Shown in pieces: positions 40,410-55,532 of a stretch of DNA of 64,000 bases. The DNA is taken from NCBI GenBank assembly GCA_038380795.1, contig CM076261.1, positions 92,588,418 through 92,652,417 of the forward strand. The letters run 5' to 3'. Made by a program: the position numbers and the translations under genes. The notes under the pieces were generated by a model that saw only the letters and a list, made by a program, of their open reading frames with translations, had not been told where the DNA came from and ran no database searches. Origin of the DNA: Pyrocephalus nanus (taxonomy: Eukaryota > Chordata > Aves > Passeriformes > Tyrannidae). How positions within the stretch are numbered: position 1 is the first letter of the stretch; every line of letters starts with the position of its first letter.

Positions 40410-43400
40410 TCAAGCCTCCTGCAATAGCTCTTGGCAGCAGGACCAAAGTTTCGCCAATAAAACAATTCACGCCACAAAGGACCTACACACGCTGCCCTTC
40501 AGGATTAAACACCAACACCAATATTAAAAATTCCCAAATATGAACCCTTGGAAATTATTCATCATTATGACATTTATTTCCTCCCTCTTCAAACACTACA
40601 CAAAATAGACGTGTAGGAGAAATAATTCTTTCCTTGTCAATTTTAAGTTAATTCTCCAGAGAAATCTTTCAGTAAAAAAAAAGTAAAAATTGAAGTTACA
40701 GAATTATTACAGTACTTTGAAAACTTGGAAGAGTAAGAAATTAGTATGAAGACATTGAAGGTAACATTAAGAGTGTAAAAAAGGCAGCATTAGAGTAAAT
40801 ACAGGACAGTATCAAAGAGACTATTGGAGCAATGAAAACCAAACAAAATTAAAGGTTATAAAAATATTTGAATTAAAACAGCAAGCTTCAAATACTGGAA
40901 ACTGCATCCAAGTAAGGGCACCAAGAAAGCATAAAAGCTCTAGAAAATTAGAGGTAACATCAAACTAAAGTTAAAAGGAAAAAAGAAACAAGTTGTTAAA
41001 GAGCAATTTGCTGAAGATCTAAAAACTCACATTTTTTAATTTTTTTTTAACATGCTACTATCAGTAGGACTGTGTAGACCTGATGCTGAGTTAGGAAAGT
41101 TCCAGGAAGACAAAGAATTAACAAGAAAGCCAAATAATTCATATCAATTTTCCCTACAGGGGAACTTCCAGAAGGCCATTTGTTCCTTTGTGAGACAGGA
41201 ATTGAAGAACCCATCTCAGTGTCAGTAAATGAGATTTGAGAGGCAAATCACATTCATGCAAGTGTGATAAAGGAACCCAAGGAGACTTTGCTGAACTACC
41301 ACATTTAAGTCCAGCCATCAATCTGTTGCTTAAAATAGGCTCTTTACCAGAAAATTTCCAACATCCTATTGTTTTAAGGTTTTTAAGGCAATTGAGTAAA
41401 TCTTAAACCATTAGTGCTGACCTCAACACTAAATAAATTTTTTATTCAAAGTGTGTGAGCTTAAAAAGAAAAAAAAAAAAAAGACAAACTTAAAACACTC
41501 AAAATAATAAATGGATCTTAAGTTGATTAAATTATAAACCATAATGGCCTAGTGACCTTTTTGGCTGAGAAATACCAGGCATAAGCCACAGATTTCTGGA
41601 AGTGGGAAAGACACACAACATACCACACAATTCCTCCTCCCTTTTCCAAACTATCCACCACCAGATCATAGTTCACACTAAATATTTAGTTGGTTGGGGA
41701 GGGTAGTTTTGAGCCCTCTAAGTCTAGTTAAATCACCTCTGGGAAGGCAGAGAACTCCAACATTTCACACAATGTGAAAGGGTCGACAGTGGCTTCCCAG
41801 TTTCTTGTGGAGGTTTGGGGCCATTTTAGCTCCTGTTTAAAGTTTGGGCTGAACACTCCTAAAGTCAATCTGTGTTTGGGTGGGTCGGTTTTGTGGTTTA
41901 TCGGGGTATCATACACACATGAATAAACATATTAAACCATCATCTGGTTTTATTCCTTAAACTTATGAGATCAGAAGCATTTCAGAGAAAAATATGAATT
42001 AGTATAGAGTTTCCTATTTCTGTAACACCCGAATAATCCACTCTTCATGGACTAATCTGGAAGATGCAGGACAAAAATACACCATGGCACCATGAAAATC
42101 TCATCTCCCATATATCCACCTTCCCATCACCTCATCATGCACCCCCCAAACTTTCTCATCCACAGAGTTAAAGTGATCTCATAAATTGTATTTTATATTT
42201 CCCTATGAAATGAAATATAAAACTATTCAGAAAAATAAAGCAGACACCACAAACACATCTGTCCTTTCTGAACAGAATGATACACAAATTATTGCATTAT
42301 GTTAAAAGTCCAAATTAAATTAAGATGAATTAAAGCACCAGTTGGATCACATATGGACAATAGGATAAAGAACAAAAGTTCCTGGAAGGGTTTTAAACTT
42401 CTTTCCATCTACCACGTCAACTTCTAATGAAAAGGAAATAAGGCTGGGTTAAACAAGCAGAGCCTAAAGGGAAAAATATACTAAAAATCACAGCATCCAA
42501 ACATTTCCCATTTCTATGATCTTCCTTATTAGTTCATGATGTTTGCTTTTAAGAAATCTCTCAAATTTCATGTTCACGATTTTCTTATAGAAGTGACACA
42601 AAACTCTACACAGCAGAAAGTTGTACAGGTAAAAACTGCAGTTACAAGTAACATTTATCGTCTGAACATCTCAGAATAACGTGCAAATTTAAGCCAATAA
42701 TGATATCAAACAATAATATTTAAGAAATCTTATTGGTTTTATCAAAAAGTGAGTTAACAGTGTCTTAAATATCTACTGTATAAATGAAATTCTGTCTCCT
42801 GCAGAATTCAGGATACGACGCAAACAAAAGCCAGCGACACACTGAATCGTGCTGTGTTTTTAAAATCTCACAATGCCACTTGTGGTTCCAAAAACAGTCA
42901 CAAAATTGGGGCCATGGGAACCTCAGGCAAGTGACAGTTACCCTGTGATCTAGAAATCTCTTTCAGGGGTAATGAGATTACTCCAAGTGACAGTGATATT
43001 CTTCAGTGACATTTAACACAGCACTAAACCCCAGTGCAGCTGCTCCAACAAACAATCTCACTGCAGGTCTGTCTCCAGCTTAGCTTTGAAGACACTTTAA
43101 ACAAGAAGTCCTCGTGTGGGCTAGCAAGTTCTCTGCATCCTGACTGCTCTCATTTCCCCACCAACTGAAATCATGGAGTATTTTCACATTCATGCTTTTT
43201 TCTTGCTTCTCTTCTGTTGTCTCTGAACATCCATCTCTTCTCTAAACGGGCCATCAGGAAGGGAAGAGAAGCTTTGGCACTGATGGCAGGCAGTGCTGTG
43301 TCTTTGACAACCCTATTCTGCAAAATCCACTGACAAACACAAAGAGCAACACAGCAGAACAATGATCTGGAGCATCTTTGTTGGTGCTCTTGCATCTTCA

Positions 43401-44903
43401 ATAAGGGTCTCTCTAATTTAATTTTCATTAAACTATCTAAAAATGAAGTTTTCAAGACTAACTTTAGATGATTAAGTCAAATTATCCATCTTACTGGCAA
43501 AAGGTCTTTTCACATATTCCAAGAAGTGTCCTCATCTGACTTCTCCCAGTTGCAAACCTTTTCAATTATGCTAAATATTCCCAGCACATCTATAAATATT
43601 TGCAGATTTATGTTCTCACATCTTCGTGTGCCAAACCATACATATTTAACATTTTGATCTCGAAAATCAATTCTCTCAATCTCTAAGCTCCTTTCTGCTG
43701 CCCTTCCATGAACCCACTGCAATGTTACACCACCAGCAGAGGTCGAGGTTACCAGGATGATTTAACTATTGGGTGTAACCTCCCACGTGTGAGGAGTTAA
43801 CACTCAGTAGAATCTATACTGAACTCAATAATGTGTGTATAAAAAAGGAATATATTTTAGAATGACATCCAGTCCTGAGAACATTGAAGCATATTTATTA
43901 AATCCACTGCTTGACAGATTTTTCTAATGATTTATCAGTATACTGCACAGGAGTTTTGTTTGTTTTATTGAGCTGAATTTGCCCAGTTCCCATTCTTACT
44001 TGTTTTATTATTTTTTTTTTAATTAACAAAACAGTGAATGTAATACTAATTATTTTATCCATGTAGCAATATCTGATCACTTAGTCTTCCTCCACACTAA
44101 ACAGATTGTTCTTAAAGCACTCAAACAAAAGAGCTTTTTCTCCACCCTTCAAAGCTCTGTGACATTTGAACACTGAAATACTGAGAAATACTGTAGCAAA
44201 TGTGAACATTTAATTTTTAAAAATCTGGTTCTCTAAAACCAAGAAGGGTTTCAAAAAATGCTACAGAACTTTTTAGCACGTAATGAAAATGTCCGTTAGA
44301 GCCCAGGCAAAGAAACATCCTGTTTACTCTTTCCCTGGTATGATTTGTAAATATATAACGAAGAGGATTTCTGACCCAACCTGACCTGCTGAAGAGGATG
44401 TGTTACAATTTATTGTGGTGAAAAGATGGGAAACCTTGGAAACTGGAATGGAGAATTGGAAAATGATGTCTGATTTCATCAAGCCCAAAAGTTCTACCCA
44501 CCGAACTGAAGATCTCCTGAGAACCATCACCACAGCCAAGATTGTTCTTTCTCCGAACCCTCAGTGAAGCCACGTTGGAAAATCTGGATCCTAACTTTAA
44601 ATCCAAAATAATGCAAAGCCTTAGACCACTGCAGACTCTGTTCCGAACTTGTGCCTTCTCAACAAAACCAAAACATTTCATTCAATGTTATACACTAATG
44701 GTACAAGAGAAAATTAACCTGAACCTACAGGTAGATGAACTGACTCTTTGAATTTAACAATGTCAGACCTGCTATAATTCCTTTTCTTTTTCCTGAGATG
44801 CAAGAATAGAGCCTAATTCTCAGCCCCCGCCAGAAGAGATCTGCAGCTGATGTCTCATCAGCTCTATGGGGGTTTTAAGACTTGAAGGAAAGTCTTCTTC
44901 CTC

Positions 44904-44924
44904 AAAAAAAAAAAAAAAAAAAAA
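44904..44924. repeat. Poly-A run (21)
   Basis: Uninterrupted 21 A within the intron between exons A and B. No retrocopy body is recognised upstream. Confidence 0.9.
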
Positions 44925-46587
44925 GAATTACCTTATTCATCATCTTGAACTTGTAGACTTTACAGGTAAGAATATTCTTCCCTAGCTGTCTTCCCAACTT
45001 TGCTCAAAGGGAAGGCAGCATTCCTGTTGCACTGAGGATTGACTCATTCAAAAATTCAGACTCTATCTCACCACCATTGTAATAAGCAAGACCAACATTT
45101 TCTGACCTTTCTAGGCTCTTATTTAAGACACTTTTGTACTGATGGGACAATGGCCAGGGGCACAAGGAAACCAGAGGGGCCCTCAGTGTGCAGAGCACAC
45201 CTTACTTGAATTCCTGCCAGATGCACAATATTTTTCCTGGCATTTTTCCCTGCAAGAAGGAAGGACATTCAGTGCCCACCAAAACTGGCAGATAACACCT
45301 TTGAGAGAAACAACAGGTCTATTTTGTGTATCCCACAAAACTGTGCATCACTCCTCCACTGGCAGTCTGGGATCATCAGATCTCTTGGGAACTGCACTGT
45401 TTTGAGGCCTGGAATCACACCAGTAGATTTGGGGCTAAATCAATTAACATGGCTTGGCCAATTACAGGAGACAATTAATACAATTTTACTTTATAGATTT
45501 ATCTCTGATTTATGGCAAACAAAGGCTTTAACAAGCAGATCCCCGAAGCCCTTCAAGACTTCACTGAGCGGTGAGGCAGAACTTTGAACATGAACTCATT
45601 ATCTCTTATCCTTTATTTCAAGGGCTGCCTCAAAACCCCATATTTCTGATGATGCCTTGTGGGACAATCACCTCTGCAAGGAGGAAAGAGCAGAACCAAG
45701 GAATGTGAGTTCCATGGTCAGAGGGACACCATTTCCCAGCACGAGGCTGTTCTGCCAGCCCCTTGGGATGGAGGCAGCTGAGTGAGCACAGGTTGATACA
45801 CTCAAGCAGCTAAATAAAGAAACCCCAATTAAGTTTGGAAGGCTTTTACATAAACCATAATCTTCATGCTACAATGGGGGGAAAAGTGTTTTCATTAACA
45901 TTTTTCATGGTTTTTTTTTTTTTTCAGTAAAGGCCTAAGGGAGGAATCAATGTTCAAAGTTCTTTTAGTTTGCTTCGACTTTTTGAGCCCAGGAGCTAGC
46001 AAGCAAATGTTTCTTCTTTCTGTGGAGCTAAAAATGTAAAATAAAAATGGCAAAAATGAAAAAGAAAGGGAAAAAATTTAATGCAGATAATGAAAGAAAT
46101 GATAACTTTCATTCTGAAATGACAGCTGAGGAGCTAAATTATAAACCACAATTTCTTGTAATGACTAAACAAACATAGCCCAGCCCCTCAGGCAGAATTT
46201 AAGCAACAAAGTCTCAGCTGTAAATCAAAAGGGAATCAGAATCAAGTTTTTAACAGAGCAAGTAAAAAATTTTACTTAGAATTTGCTGTCATTGAGTGTC
46301 AGATATTGGAAGAGATGATCAACAGTCAAAAGCAAACTTTGCTTTATTTAATGATAACAGTTATCCTTAGCAGATTGGGAGGTGACATATTTCTGCTATT
46401 CTTCTCTCTAAACTATAATGCCACATGACTTCTTCTGATGGAGAATCTACACAGGGATGAACAAGACTAAAGGAATGGTGTTACAGATCCCTAAAGATAA
46501 TAACATGGAACAAGCAGCAGGAGATAAGAAGAACTTAACACCAAAACGCATTCATGACTTAGCAGACAACACACATCTAATGTAATT

Positions 46588-46604
46588 AAAAAAAAAAAAA
46601 AAAA
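46588..46604. repeat. Poly-A run (17)
   Basis: Uninterrupted 17 A within the intron between exons A and B. Confidence 0.9.
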
Positions 46605-48895
46605 CCAAATAAAAATCAATAGCCTTTTGACAGGTCTGGCAAGAAAACCTTTCTGAGAGAAGTGTAAATACCGCAGGATTTTTCTCCAACTCGGTAAAGC
46701 TTTCAGGCAGCTTTAAAAGCAGTCACATCTTTAACTCCATCTCCAATCAGCAAATCACTGACAGTTTCCACTGCCTTTAATGCTGATCAGTTGATGAACA
46801 GGCAAAGAATGAACACACACAATGTGAGCTGAAGCACTTGGCTGGATTGGAGCCACTATATATAGCAGCAGCTGCCACAGGACGTGTGGAACTGCTCCCT
46901 GCTGAACACAGAAACTCTCCCTTTGAATTAGCACCTCCATCTATTTTTAAAGATCTCAGGATTAAACACTTTCCTCGCATCGTAAATTCCCGGGAACAGA
47001 TTGACAGGGCAGGGGTAGGATTTGTCCAACACAAAACACAGCTGGGGAAGCCGAGCACGAAAGGGCAACTTCCCAACAAGAGAGAGTCAAATAAAGGCAA
47101 ATAAAGTGTTGGATTTGGAGCTTTTGTGGAGGGTTTGCAGTTTCACACCCAAGGTAACCTGTGACTCTGTGGAAGTAATTGCAGTGAACCAAAGAGCAGT
47201 TGCACTGTCCATTAAAAATGCACATAATGAGAGTAGAAAGCACATTTTGACACTGAATGGAGGGGACTGTGCATTCAAATAACAAATGCAAACTGATTAT
47301 TTTAACCTGTGTAATGACTCTTCTTCACAACTGTTGAAAACAGATGCTGTGGTACTTCCAGGTTGTTAAAGATCACTTACTGAACTCGACAACCTTACAA
47401 AGGCCTAAGAATGTGCCATTGCAGAGAGGAAACTCTGAACATCATTAATAGGGGTCCTGGAATTTTGCAAACACTTGTTCCAGATACCATGTTCTGACTT
47501 TGCAAGCAGCATTAAATTTGCTTTACTAGAGCAGTTCCTAAAAGAATAAAACAATGCCTCTAACGTTACACTTTCAAGCAGCAAAATCCTGCCCAAACTT
47601 TCTTACCAATAAAGTGATACGGGTTTAGGTGGTTTTTTATAAGAAATAGAGACAATCTCGGCATTAAAAATTCTTCTTTGTCTCATTTTAAAACATTTTT
47701 TACAAAAACTATTTCAGTGTTTCATCATCTTTGCCTAACCCTAAATTCCCTTGCTGTTTGCAAAGGTCATTATTTGCTGAATATCTGCTGTGAAATACAG
47801 AATCTGACCCCTCTCGGCAGTGCCAGGATTAAAAATTCCATTCCTTTGTCAGTCATCTCTCCTTCAGCAAGACCAAGAGTTTCTTCAAACATATGCTTCA
47901 GCATAAGTCATATTTTATCACTCTTCTTGCTCCAAACTTTCTCCAACTTGTCCACTTTTCTTCATGTTCAAGCCCCAAAGTTTCCTTGAGGCTTTACTTC
48001 TGCTCACAGGAACAAAGAAACACTTCATGTTTTGCAGGCTCTGTAGCTGTCCATCCATCCTTGGACATTTTTGCCATGGTATGATACTGGTGACTCACTT
48101 CTTGCCTTTGAAAATTTAATATTCTCCCTGACATTCCCTTCTTGCCTATTTTTGAATTTCTGAAGTCTGTCATGAAAAGGTTCTAGGCCCAGTAGGAGTC
48201 TCTTGGATCAAGTAAGTTCTCTCTCAACCATCATTATCAGAATTGCAATACCTAATTGAACTGAAACAATCTCAGAATTTATATCAAACAAAATTCTTGC
48301 TCCCACTATGCAGAAAGGTTGGGGTTTTTTTAACAATAATCCTGCTAATTATTAAAACTGACTGCACTCAGTGGCTGATGCATTTTCGGCAAACATTTTT
48401 GTGATCGTGGCATTTGACCACCATCACGTGTTGCCATGATTTTTAAAAGTCACTATGACACGTGAAACTGCTCTGTGACTTCCAAGAGAAAGCAAATACC
48501 AGAGACATCACAATTTATTTCTCACATTCAAACACAATTTTGGGTAAGATTCTGCCATACAAACACAAAAACCGTAACGCACAACACACCACAACTGCCA
48601 AGAAAGAAGTCATAAAATTTTACAATAAACATGAGATATCCTGACCCTGCTAAAATAAATCATCATGACAAAATGCTTGAACCTCAGAAGTTTTTGAATG
48701 CACATGGATTGATTTAATCACAGTCTGCATTTAAAGGAGGCTAAACTCCTAAAGGAGGAGCCTTGAAAACTTGTTCACTTAATTCTTTACCTACATGTTT
48801 GCTGCTGATACTGAAAGTTTCCAGCATGGTCTTTAAGTTATAGCCAATATAACAGAGACAGTGAGTCAAATATTCAAGAGCCAAGGCCAGGCTTA

Positions 48896-49069
<174 letters not shown>

Positions 49070-50095
49070 CTATTTTTCACTACTGTGCATTTCACAAGTT
49101 CAATTAAATTGGACCACAGGAGCGATTTGCAAATTTGCTTTCCCAACCCATCCGTTCTATTATCTCTGGAAAAAAAAACACAATCTAACAAATAACTGCA
49201 GCTTAGGCAAACAGTTGCTTTTTTTGCCTAATCCTTTTAAAAACTAAAGAGTACAGCACAAAGTCAGCTGGAGTTCCCTTTATATAATTCCTCTCCATAC
49301 CACATTTAACATCAAGAAAACGAAGAGCTTATTCTTGCTTAGAAGAGTTTAGGGTCTATTAAATGCCACTCTCCTTCATACCCTAGGAAAATATTCACCA
49401 CTTCATTACCTGCATAATCAAATGGAAAAGCTTCAAAGTTTTGGGGCAGATAAGGATTATACAAAGCCAAAAGCATCTGGTGTCTCAACAAGTCCCTGCA
49501 AACACACGCTCATCACCATTAACCAACAGATTAGAACAACACTGTTGTTGTCGAGATCACCTTCCCTTCCTTTGTGTTCATTTGATAGGGAATGGCTGGA
49601 CTGCAAATATTAAAAATGAAAATGATTCTCTAGCACTCATTACTCTCAGCACCACTGAGGCTTTACTTCTGTGAGGAAATTTTGGGGTTTCTGTCTTTTT
49701 TTCCTGGATGAACAGCTTGTGGGAAGCTTCTGATACCAGTCCCCATGATATTAGCAGTGTTCAAGAGCAGAACAAGCCTCTGATCCACCCATAGAGGTTA
49801 TACATAATGACACCTCTTCTTTCATTATGGTCCTGAAATACAATCTGCTGGATGCAAGTGAGGATTTGGGAAGTCTCACTCGATTATCTTTTTTCTCAGT
49901 TTTCATTCTGGTCTTCAGGCAGCTGCTGCTGCCACACCTCAGAGCAAGGACAGGAGGTAAGGCCAGCCCTCCACCCTAACAGGGACATGACTTATTATGC
50001 TGGAGCCTGTGTCTGTAAGGACAGATGTTTGCTTCAAAACATCTATAAACAACACCAATCTCCTCTCTGATTGGCTTTTAGCACATTTATTTATT

Positions 50096-50111
50096 AAAAA
50101 AAAAAAAAAAA
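50096..50111. repeat. Poly-A run (16)
   Basis: Uninterrupted 16 A, about 1 kb upstream of exon A in transcription order. Confidence 0.9.
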
Positions 50112-53100
50112 CACAAAACACCAAACCTCACACCAACAACTTATCCATGAAAGCAATTCTATTTATCAGATGCCATCAATCCTCAGACAAGTAAAAGTAC
50201 CCTCCCTTTCTACAGAAGATTTATAAAACAATTTATGAAACCTGTTAGGTTTTTTCCATAAGCTCTAGGGAACAATCTAAGGATTTTCTAAATTATAAAA
50301 AAACATTTATGTTTGATACCCATTCTGTTTCTGAGTCTGGCTGAGGGAAAAGAAACACAGATAGAATCAGTTCCTTAAATTACCACAACACAGTATTTTA
50401 AAGAATAGCAAATCCAAAGGTTTGACATTTTGCTGCATGTTCTGCTATCTCCAGCCTGCTTTTAAGTGGGCTAACTCCAATTCCTAATTTGGTTTCATTA
50501 AAATTCATGAGAGTCACCTTACAATACAAATAAAAACCTTCACTGGGCACGCCGGACATCCTCGTCCAGTGTGTTTATGTCAATTCCTAATTGCAGTTAA
50601 TGAACTCAAGTTTATGTTATGTCAGGAGAGCTAATCATTATTAAACACAAAAATAAAAAAAGCACAAACCCATTCAGAACATACTTCATCCTAATTAAGC
50701 AGCTGGACCATTTAATACAAATCAGGGCCAGGCTCCATAAGTGCAGGGATCTGACACTGCTTACATGGCAATGGGAGAATGGGCTTCAATTCCAGTTGGG
50801 GAATTGTGAAAGCTCTCTGCATGTTCTGCATTATTGCTGTAACACTCACAATATCCTGCTTGGAAAAGCTACTGTGCTATGGATCTGTGGTTCATTCTCC
50901 ACAGCACCACAGCACAAAGCTTCCTTATTAGGCCCAGACCCACATAATTACAGGTAAATGCATCATAAACGTTAGTTTGAAAGGTCACAGATTCAAAACC
51001 CTTAACACCCTATACCATGTGAAAGACTTCAAAAAAAAAAAGCTGAAAAATAGAACCATTATGTGCCATTAATGAGCAGGAGGGTTTAAGGCACCATCAT
51101 CATCTTGGTCCCTGTTGTAGTGAGGAATTTCTGACAGAAATCCTGCTGCTGATGCTGAGTGTCCCCCACACCCCAAGCTGAAGAACAGGAAAAAGAAAAC
51201 CTAATGGTCTTCTATTAATCTGACAGCAGCAGGACATCCCTTCCCACCTAAAATGTGAGGTCTAACAGGGGACATTTAACACTGAGGCACAAGAGATTCT
51301 GAAGATCTCTGAGAACTGCAGAACACCCAAATCCATATTCTTTCCCTGGCCATGATAATTTGCAGCAGTCTACAAACATGCACACAGAGATAATGCATCA
51401 GGACTGGAGATGGATGTGCTGAGGGAGCATGACTGAAGGGAATAATTTTTTCAGAAGCCTTCAGGTGATTAGAGAGAGTTTTATTGCTTAGGATTTATAT
51501 AATAAATGAACAGAATGTTAAAAAAAACAACCAAATTCAATCTCCTTTAAAGCCCCCTACACACATGTACCTCAGAAAGAACTCCACATACAATATGAAG
51601 GATTGATTTTCTACCTGCATGATAGCAAATAAAAAAAAAAATTCCTACACTTTCATAAACCTATAAAGCTCCAGTTTAAAATATTTTGCCACTCTCTCCC
51701 ACAGCACCTGCAGAGAAGAGCGGCTCAAGTGTATCCTCACTGCTTGTCAAACCTACACAAATCACAGTCTGAGCTGCAGATTCTCCTCATCTTTACAAAT
51801 ACCAATGGAATTTATTGGATTTCTCCAAACTGCATCCCTCTGCAGACTAAAGACAAGATGACAGGGTGTCAGTACCAACATCATTCTGCCTGTGGATGAT
51901 CCATACAAAAGAAAAGAAGAACGGAGCACACTGGACTGTCATGGCAGGCAGGCAGGAAAGAAAGCCTATTGATAGCTGAACACATCTGGAATTCAGAAAA
52001 CCTGTGGAAAGGGGGAAGATTCTTGTTTCTAAGCTCAGGTTCACTCTGGAAATTCAACAGCAAAAATATGGATACATTATTTACTATTTACTATGATGGC
52101 TTTGGCTTGACAAACTTTTAGAAGTGTTTCTGCAGCAGGTAAGTTCCAGGTGACTCTTGTCCAACAGCACCCGACACCAATAACACCCACATCAAATATT
52201 TTACAGATAAACTATAAAAAATTACTGGTTTGGTTTCCCGTGCATTTTTTCCTCAGACTGTTTTCTGCATTGAGCTGGTACCAGCTTTTTTTTTTCTCTC
52301 CAGTTTGTTCATGGAAATCCTGTAACTCAAGAATATAAGAATCCACCTGCAGAGATTCAGTCAATTAAATCCTCTGTGTAAACAAAAATAAACATTCCAG
52401 AGAAGAACATAAAATGTCAGCTTAATTTAATATTAGCAACTCTCACAATTAGACTTCTTTTAAGAAAACATCCTTTAAGATATGACAAGCTTTAAAAGAC
52501 TCATTTTCTTTTTAGAAACCTTTAAAAAACTGTTGCACAGCAACGTTAGAAATAATCAACAAAGAAATGACCAACAATGAGAACAATATACACAATGCAT
52601 GAATTAGTAGTCAAATTTAGAGTGACATACTGTAAATGGCTAAACAATCAAGAGATGTTCATATACTTTCCTCCTCTTTATGGCAAAACATTTTTATGCA
52701 TCTAAATTTTTGGTTTTGTGAACTTCAAAAACTTGGAAACAGTTCAGGTCAGAAGCTCCTGGGTTTAATTCTCATATCACCTATTTTGCTTGGTAGATGT
52801 GTTTCTTTATTCTTGGTTTCTTTATTCCTAAGCAATTTTACTGGCAATAACTCTGAGTTTATCCCTGTGTGTATCTTGCTACTGGAAGAATGAGAGGATT
52901 CTGTTATCATGATATTATTTTTTTCTTGCAGTGCCCCATCACCACAAATCCTGCTTTCTGTGTTTCAGAGAGCAAGGCAAGATCTTGCCCTCAATTTTTT
53001 TCTCAACTGTGACATTATTTTTTGAAATATTTACAATCAGTGTTTTCCATAACCAAATTAACAAATCATACTTTGTAAGAAAGGCTCACATACATTACAT

Positions 53101-55460
53101 TGCCTTTTCAGGTCCTTTCTAAATTCCCTCAGCATAGTAAAAGTGACACTAAGTAGATCTCAGCATTTAATACAAGACAAAATGTCAATACTTGGCTAGA
53201 GGCAATTTATTCCCGAGAAACTGCAGATGCTGATTTCAGTAACAGCAAAGAAATACCAGACTGTACCACTGCAGACTACTCCTTTAGATATAACACTTCA
53301 AACCAAAAAACTAAGGGAAAAAAATCAGCATGAAGACCAGATTAAAGGTATATAAATTCAGAATATGAACTTTCCATTTTAGTTTCTGAATGGCTTCTAG
53401 AATACTATTCTTGCTGACAAGTATAATTTCTCATGGGATTAGGGCTTGAAATTTGAAAAAGAATTTATTCCAGGTGTGTAATATTCAAATACAACTTCCT
53501 TTGGAAAAAAAGAATATATATATACACATGTATTACCTGCCCAACAGTAATCATTATTATTCTCAAATACCATCCTGATCCTGATCTGCTTCTCACTCAA
53601 ATTCTCATTGGTAGCACCCTCTCCATGCATTCATGAGTGTTCAGCCACTCTTTCTGATTTCAGTCCCTTTTCTCACTTGATGCCTTTTGTTTTGTGGTTT
53701 GTTTGGGTGTTGTTTTTTTTTTTTCCATGAACCGACCATAAACCCCAATTTTGTTAAATTCTCTGTGCCTCCCTCCTCTCTTCTCCTTCTCTGACCATTC
53801 CATACTCGACTCTGATGGGCAATCAGTGATATTCATCTGTAATAAAGAGAAATAAAAATGCACCACTTCATCAGTTCCATCTCACAAAAGTCACCAGAGG
53901 ATCTGTCTCTACCAAACTGATTTCTCAATTTCTCCTGTTGTGTGGCACACTTAAAATCCTTAAAGAGCTCCGAGTATTGTGTAAATAAATCATGGATCAG
54001 GAATTTCAGCTGCCTAACTGTAACCAAATAAATTACCTGGCAGTAACAAGGAGAAAGAGAGTTTCTCAAATTAACCCCACTCTTTCCAGCAGCAAAGGAA
54101 ACCCTGGCAATGCCCAGCCTACCAGAGATGGCCCATCAAAAATGTGCATTGCTGGAGCAACCCCAAAAAGGTCGTTTTGAAGCCAAGCCCGTGGGATGTG
54201 CTGCTCCAGCAACACGGTCCACATGGAAATACAGTGCATGGAACACTGCTGGATGGGTTTTCTTGAAGGGAAAGACCTAAACATGAGCACTGGGAGGGAA
54301 ATGGAGATGCCTATGGAGCTGAAACCCAGGAAGATGGGACTCAAACACATCAAGCTTGTAGCAATTTGTGAATATAGTCTTTGTCTATATTTAAAGTTGG
54401 TCTCAAAATTTAGTCCTGGCATCTGGAAATGCACATACCTCGGCCTGTGCATCCATTTGGCTCCCAGAATTAACAGAGATTAGCACCTTCTTGAGCTTTT
54501 CATATGTAATGATCTAACAAAAGACAAATACTTGTGCTTTTTGCTTCTTCCTCCCATCACTGAGTCTACAGCCCACGAACCCACGGGGTAATCTGACAAA
54601 GAGTAAAGTCTGTGTAAAAATCAGGCTTAAAGGATAAATTTGTGTAAAAAACAATGAGGCTTAGCAGCAGTGTTGGGAGAAGCAAGAGGTGCCTTTATGT
54701 CCATGGGCTGAATTTTTTTCCTGCCCACTTGTTCTCAGGAGGATAAAAGGGAGAAGAAAACACTCCCACACCACTGAAGAGGAAAAGCAGAGAAACTGCT
54801 GAGTAGCTCCAAATTCTGTAATTCTCTTAGGGAGGACAAAAATCTCCAATCTAATAGGAAAAAAAAAAAAAATACCTCCAACTAAATGTCAGTAGCATCA
54901 TGTCTTTCTTACTCCCTAAGGAAGGAAAAACATTACTGAAATCTGAACATTCTGACAACATTCTCCACCGTTTCTGAGATACACATAATTCTGAGCATTG
55001 ACTCTTTGGAGCAGTCTCTCACTGCAAAACTCAGTCCCTAAGGACTTGGACTTTGCTGAAATCTTCAAAGCTTCTTCCATGCAGGAGCTCACATCATTCC
55101 TTTGCACTTGGACCTTCCTTTACTTGAAATATTGGCACTGAAAGGGCATTTATGAGGAAAAAGTATAAAATGTCAGTTGTGGTAAGGACAGCATCAAACC
55201 TTTACCTCACAAGGTTTAACTCAAAATCAGCATTATTCCAAAACTGAAAAGAAAGACTGGTATCTTCAATGTCTGGCACAATCTTGGGCTGCCCAGGACA
55301 GGTCCACATTAAGGAATGAAGATGAGAAGTGGAACACATGGACAAACGTAGATGACGTTTTCTGCCCGTAGAAAACACCACATCAGGGTTGATAAAAAAA
55401 GGAAATTGTATCATAAACTGAATTTTTACATGAAAATAATTGGTGGAATGAGTGTGCAGT
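50112..55460. other. Intronic sequence, nothing recognised
   Basis: Short open frames only. The 128-codon minus-strand frame at 54066-54452 has no recognisable domain and overlaps a plus-strand frame. No TRAPPC9 exon was found. Confidence 0.5.
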
Positions 55461-55465
55461 GATAT

Positions 55466-55532
55466 CATAGAATCATAGATTCACTAAGGTTGGAAAAGAT
55501 CTCCAATATCATCAAGTCCAACCACACAACTT
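55466..55532 (-). repeat. CR1 LINE 3' tail
   Basis: CATAGAATCATAGATTCACTAAGGTTGG, then AAAAGATCTCC and ATCATCAAGTCCAACCA, is the reverse complement of the CR1 tail type with 'TCATTAAGGTTGGAAAAGACC'. Similarity may extend weakly beyond 55532. Confidence 0.88.

Noticed and set aside
46755..47291. Cluster of overlapping open frames on both strands as a small gene
   Set aside because: The frames overlap in several phases with no recognisable protein or splice signals. This is expected in a locally stop-poor stretch.
50545..50575. Small CpG cluster as an exon or promoter
   Set aside because: Only a few CpGs in about 30 bp, with no acceptor, donor or open peptide of known type.
54066..54452. 128-codon minus-strand open frame as an upstream TRAPPC9 exon
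   Set aside because: The peptide does not resemble TRAPPC9, and no acceptor/donor pair bounds it.
54441..54468. Short block before GTATGTGC on the minus strand as a micro-exon
   Set aside because: The donor-like GAG/GTATGT is acceptable, but there is no adequate acceptor and no match to a known TRAPPC9 peptide.
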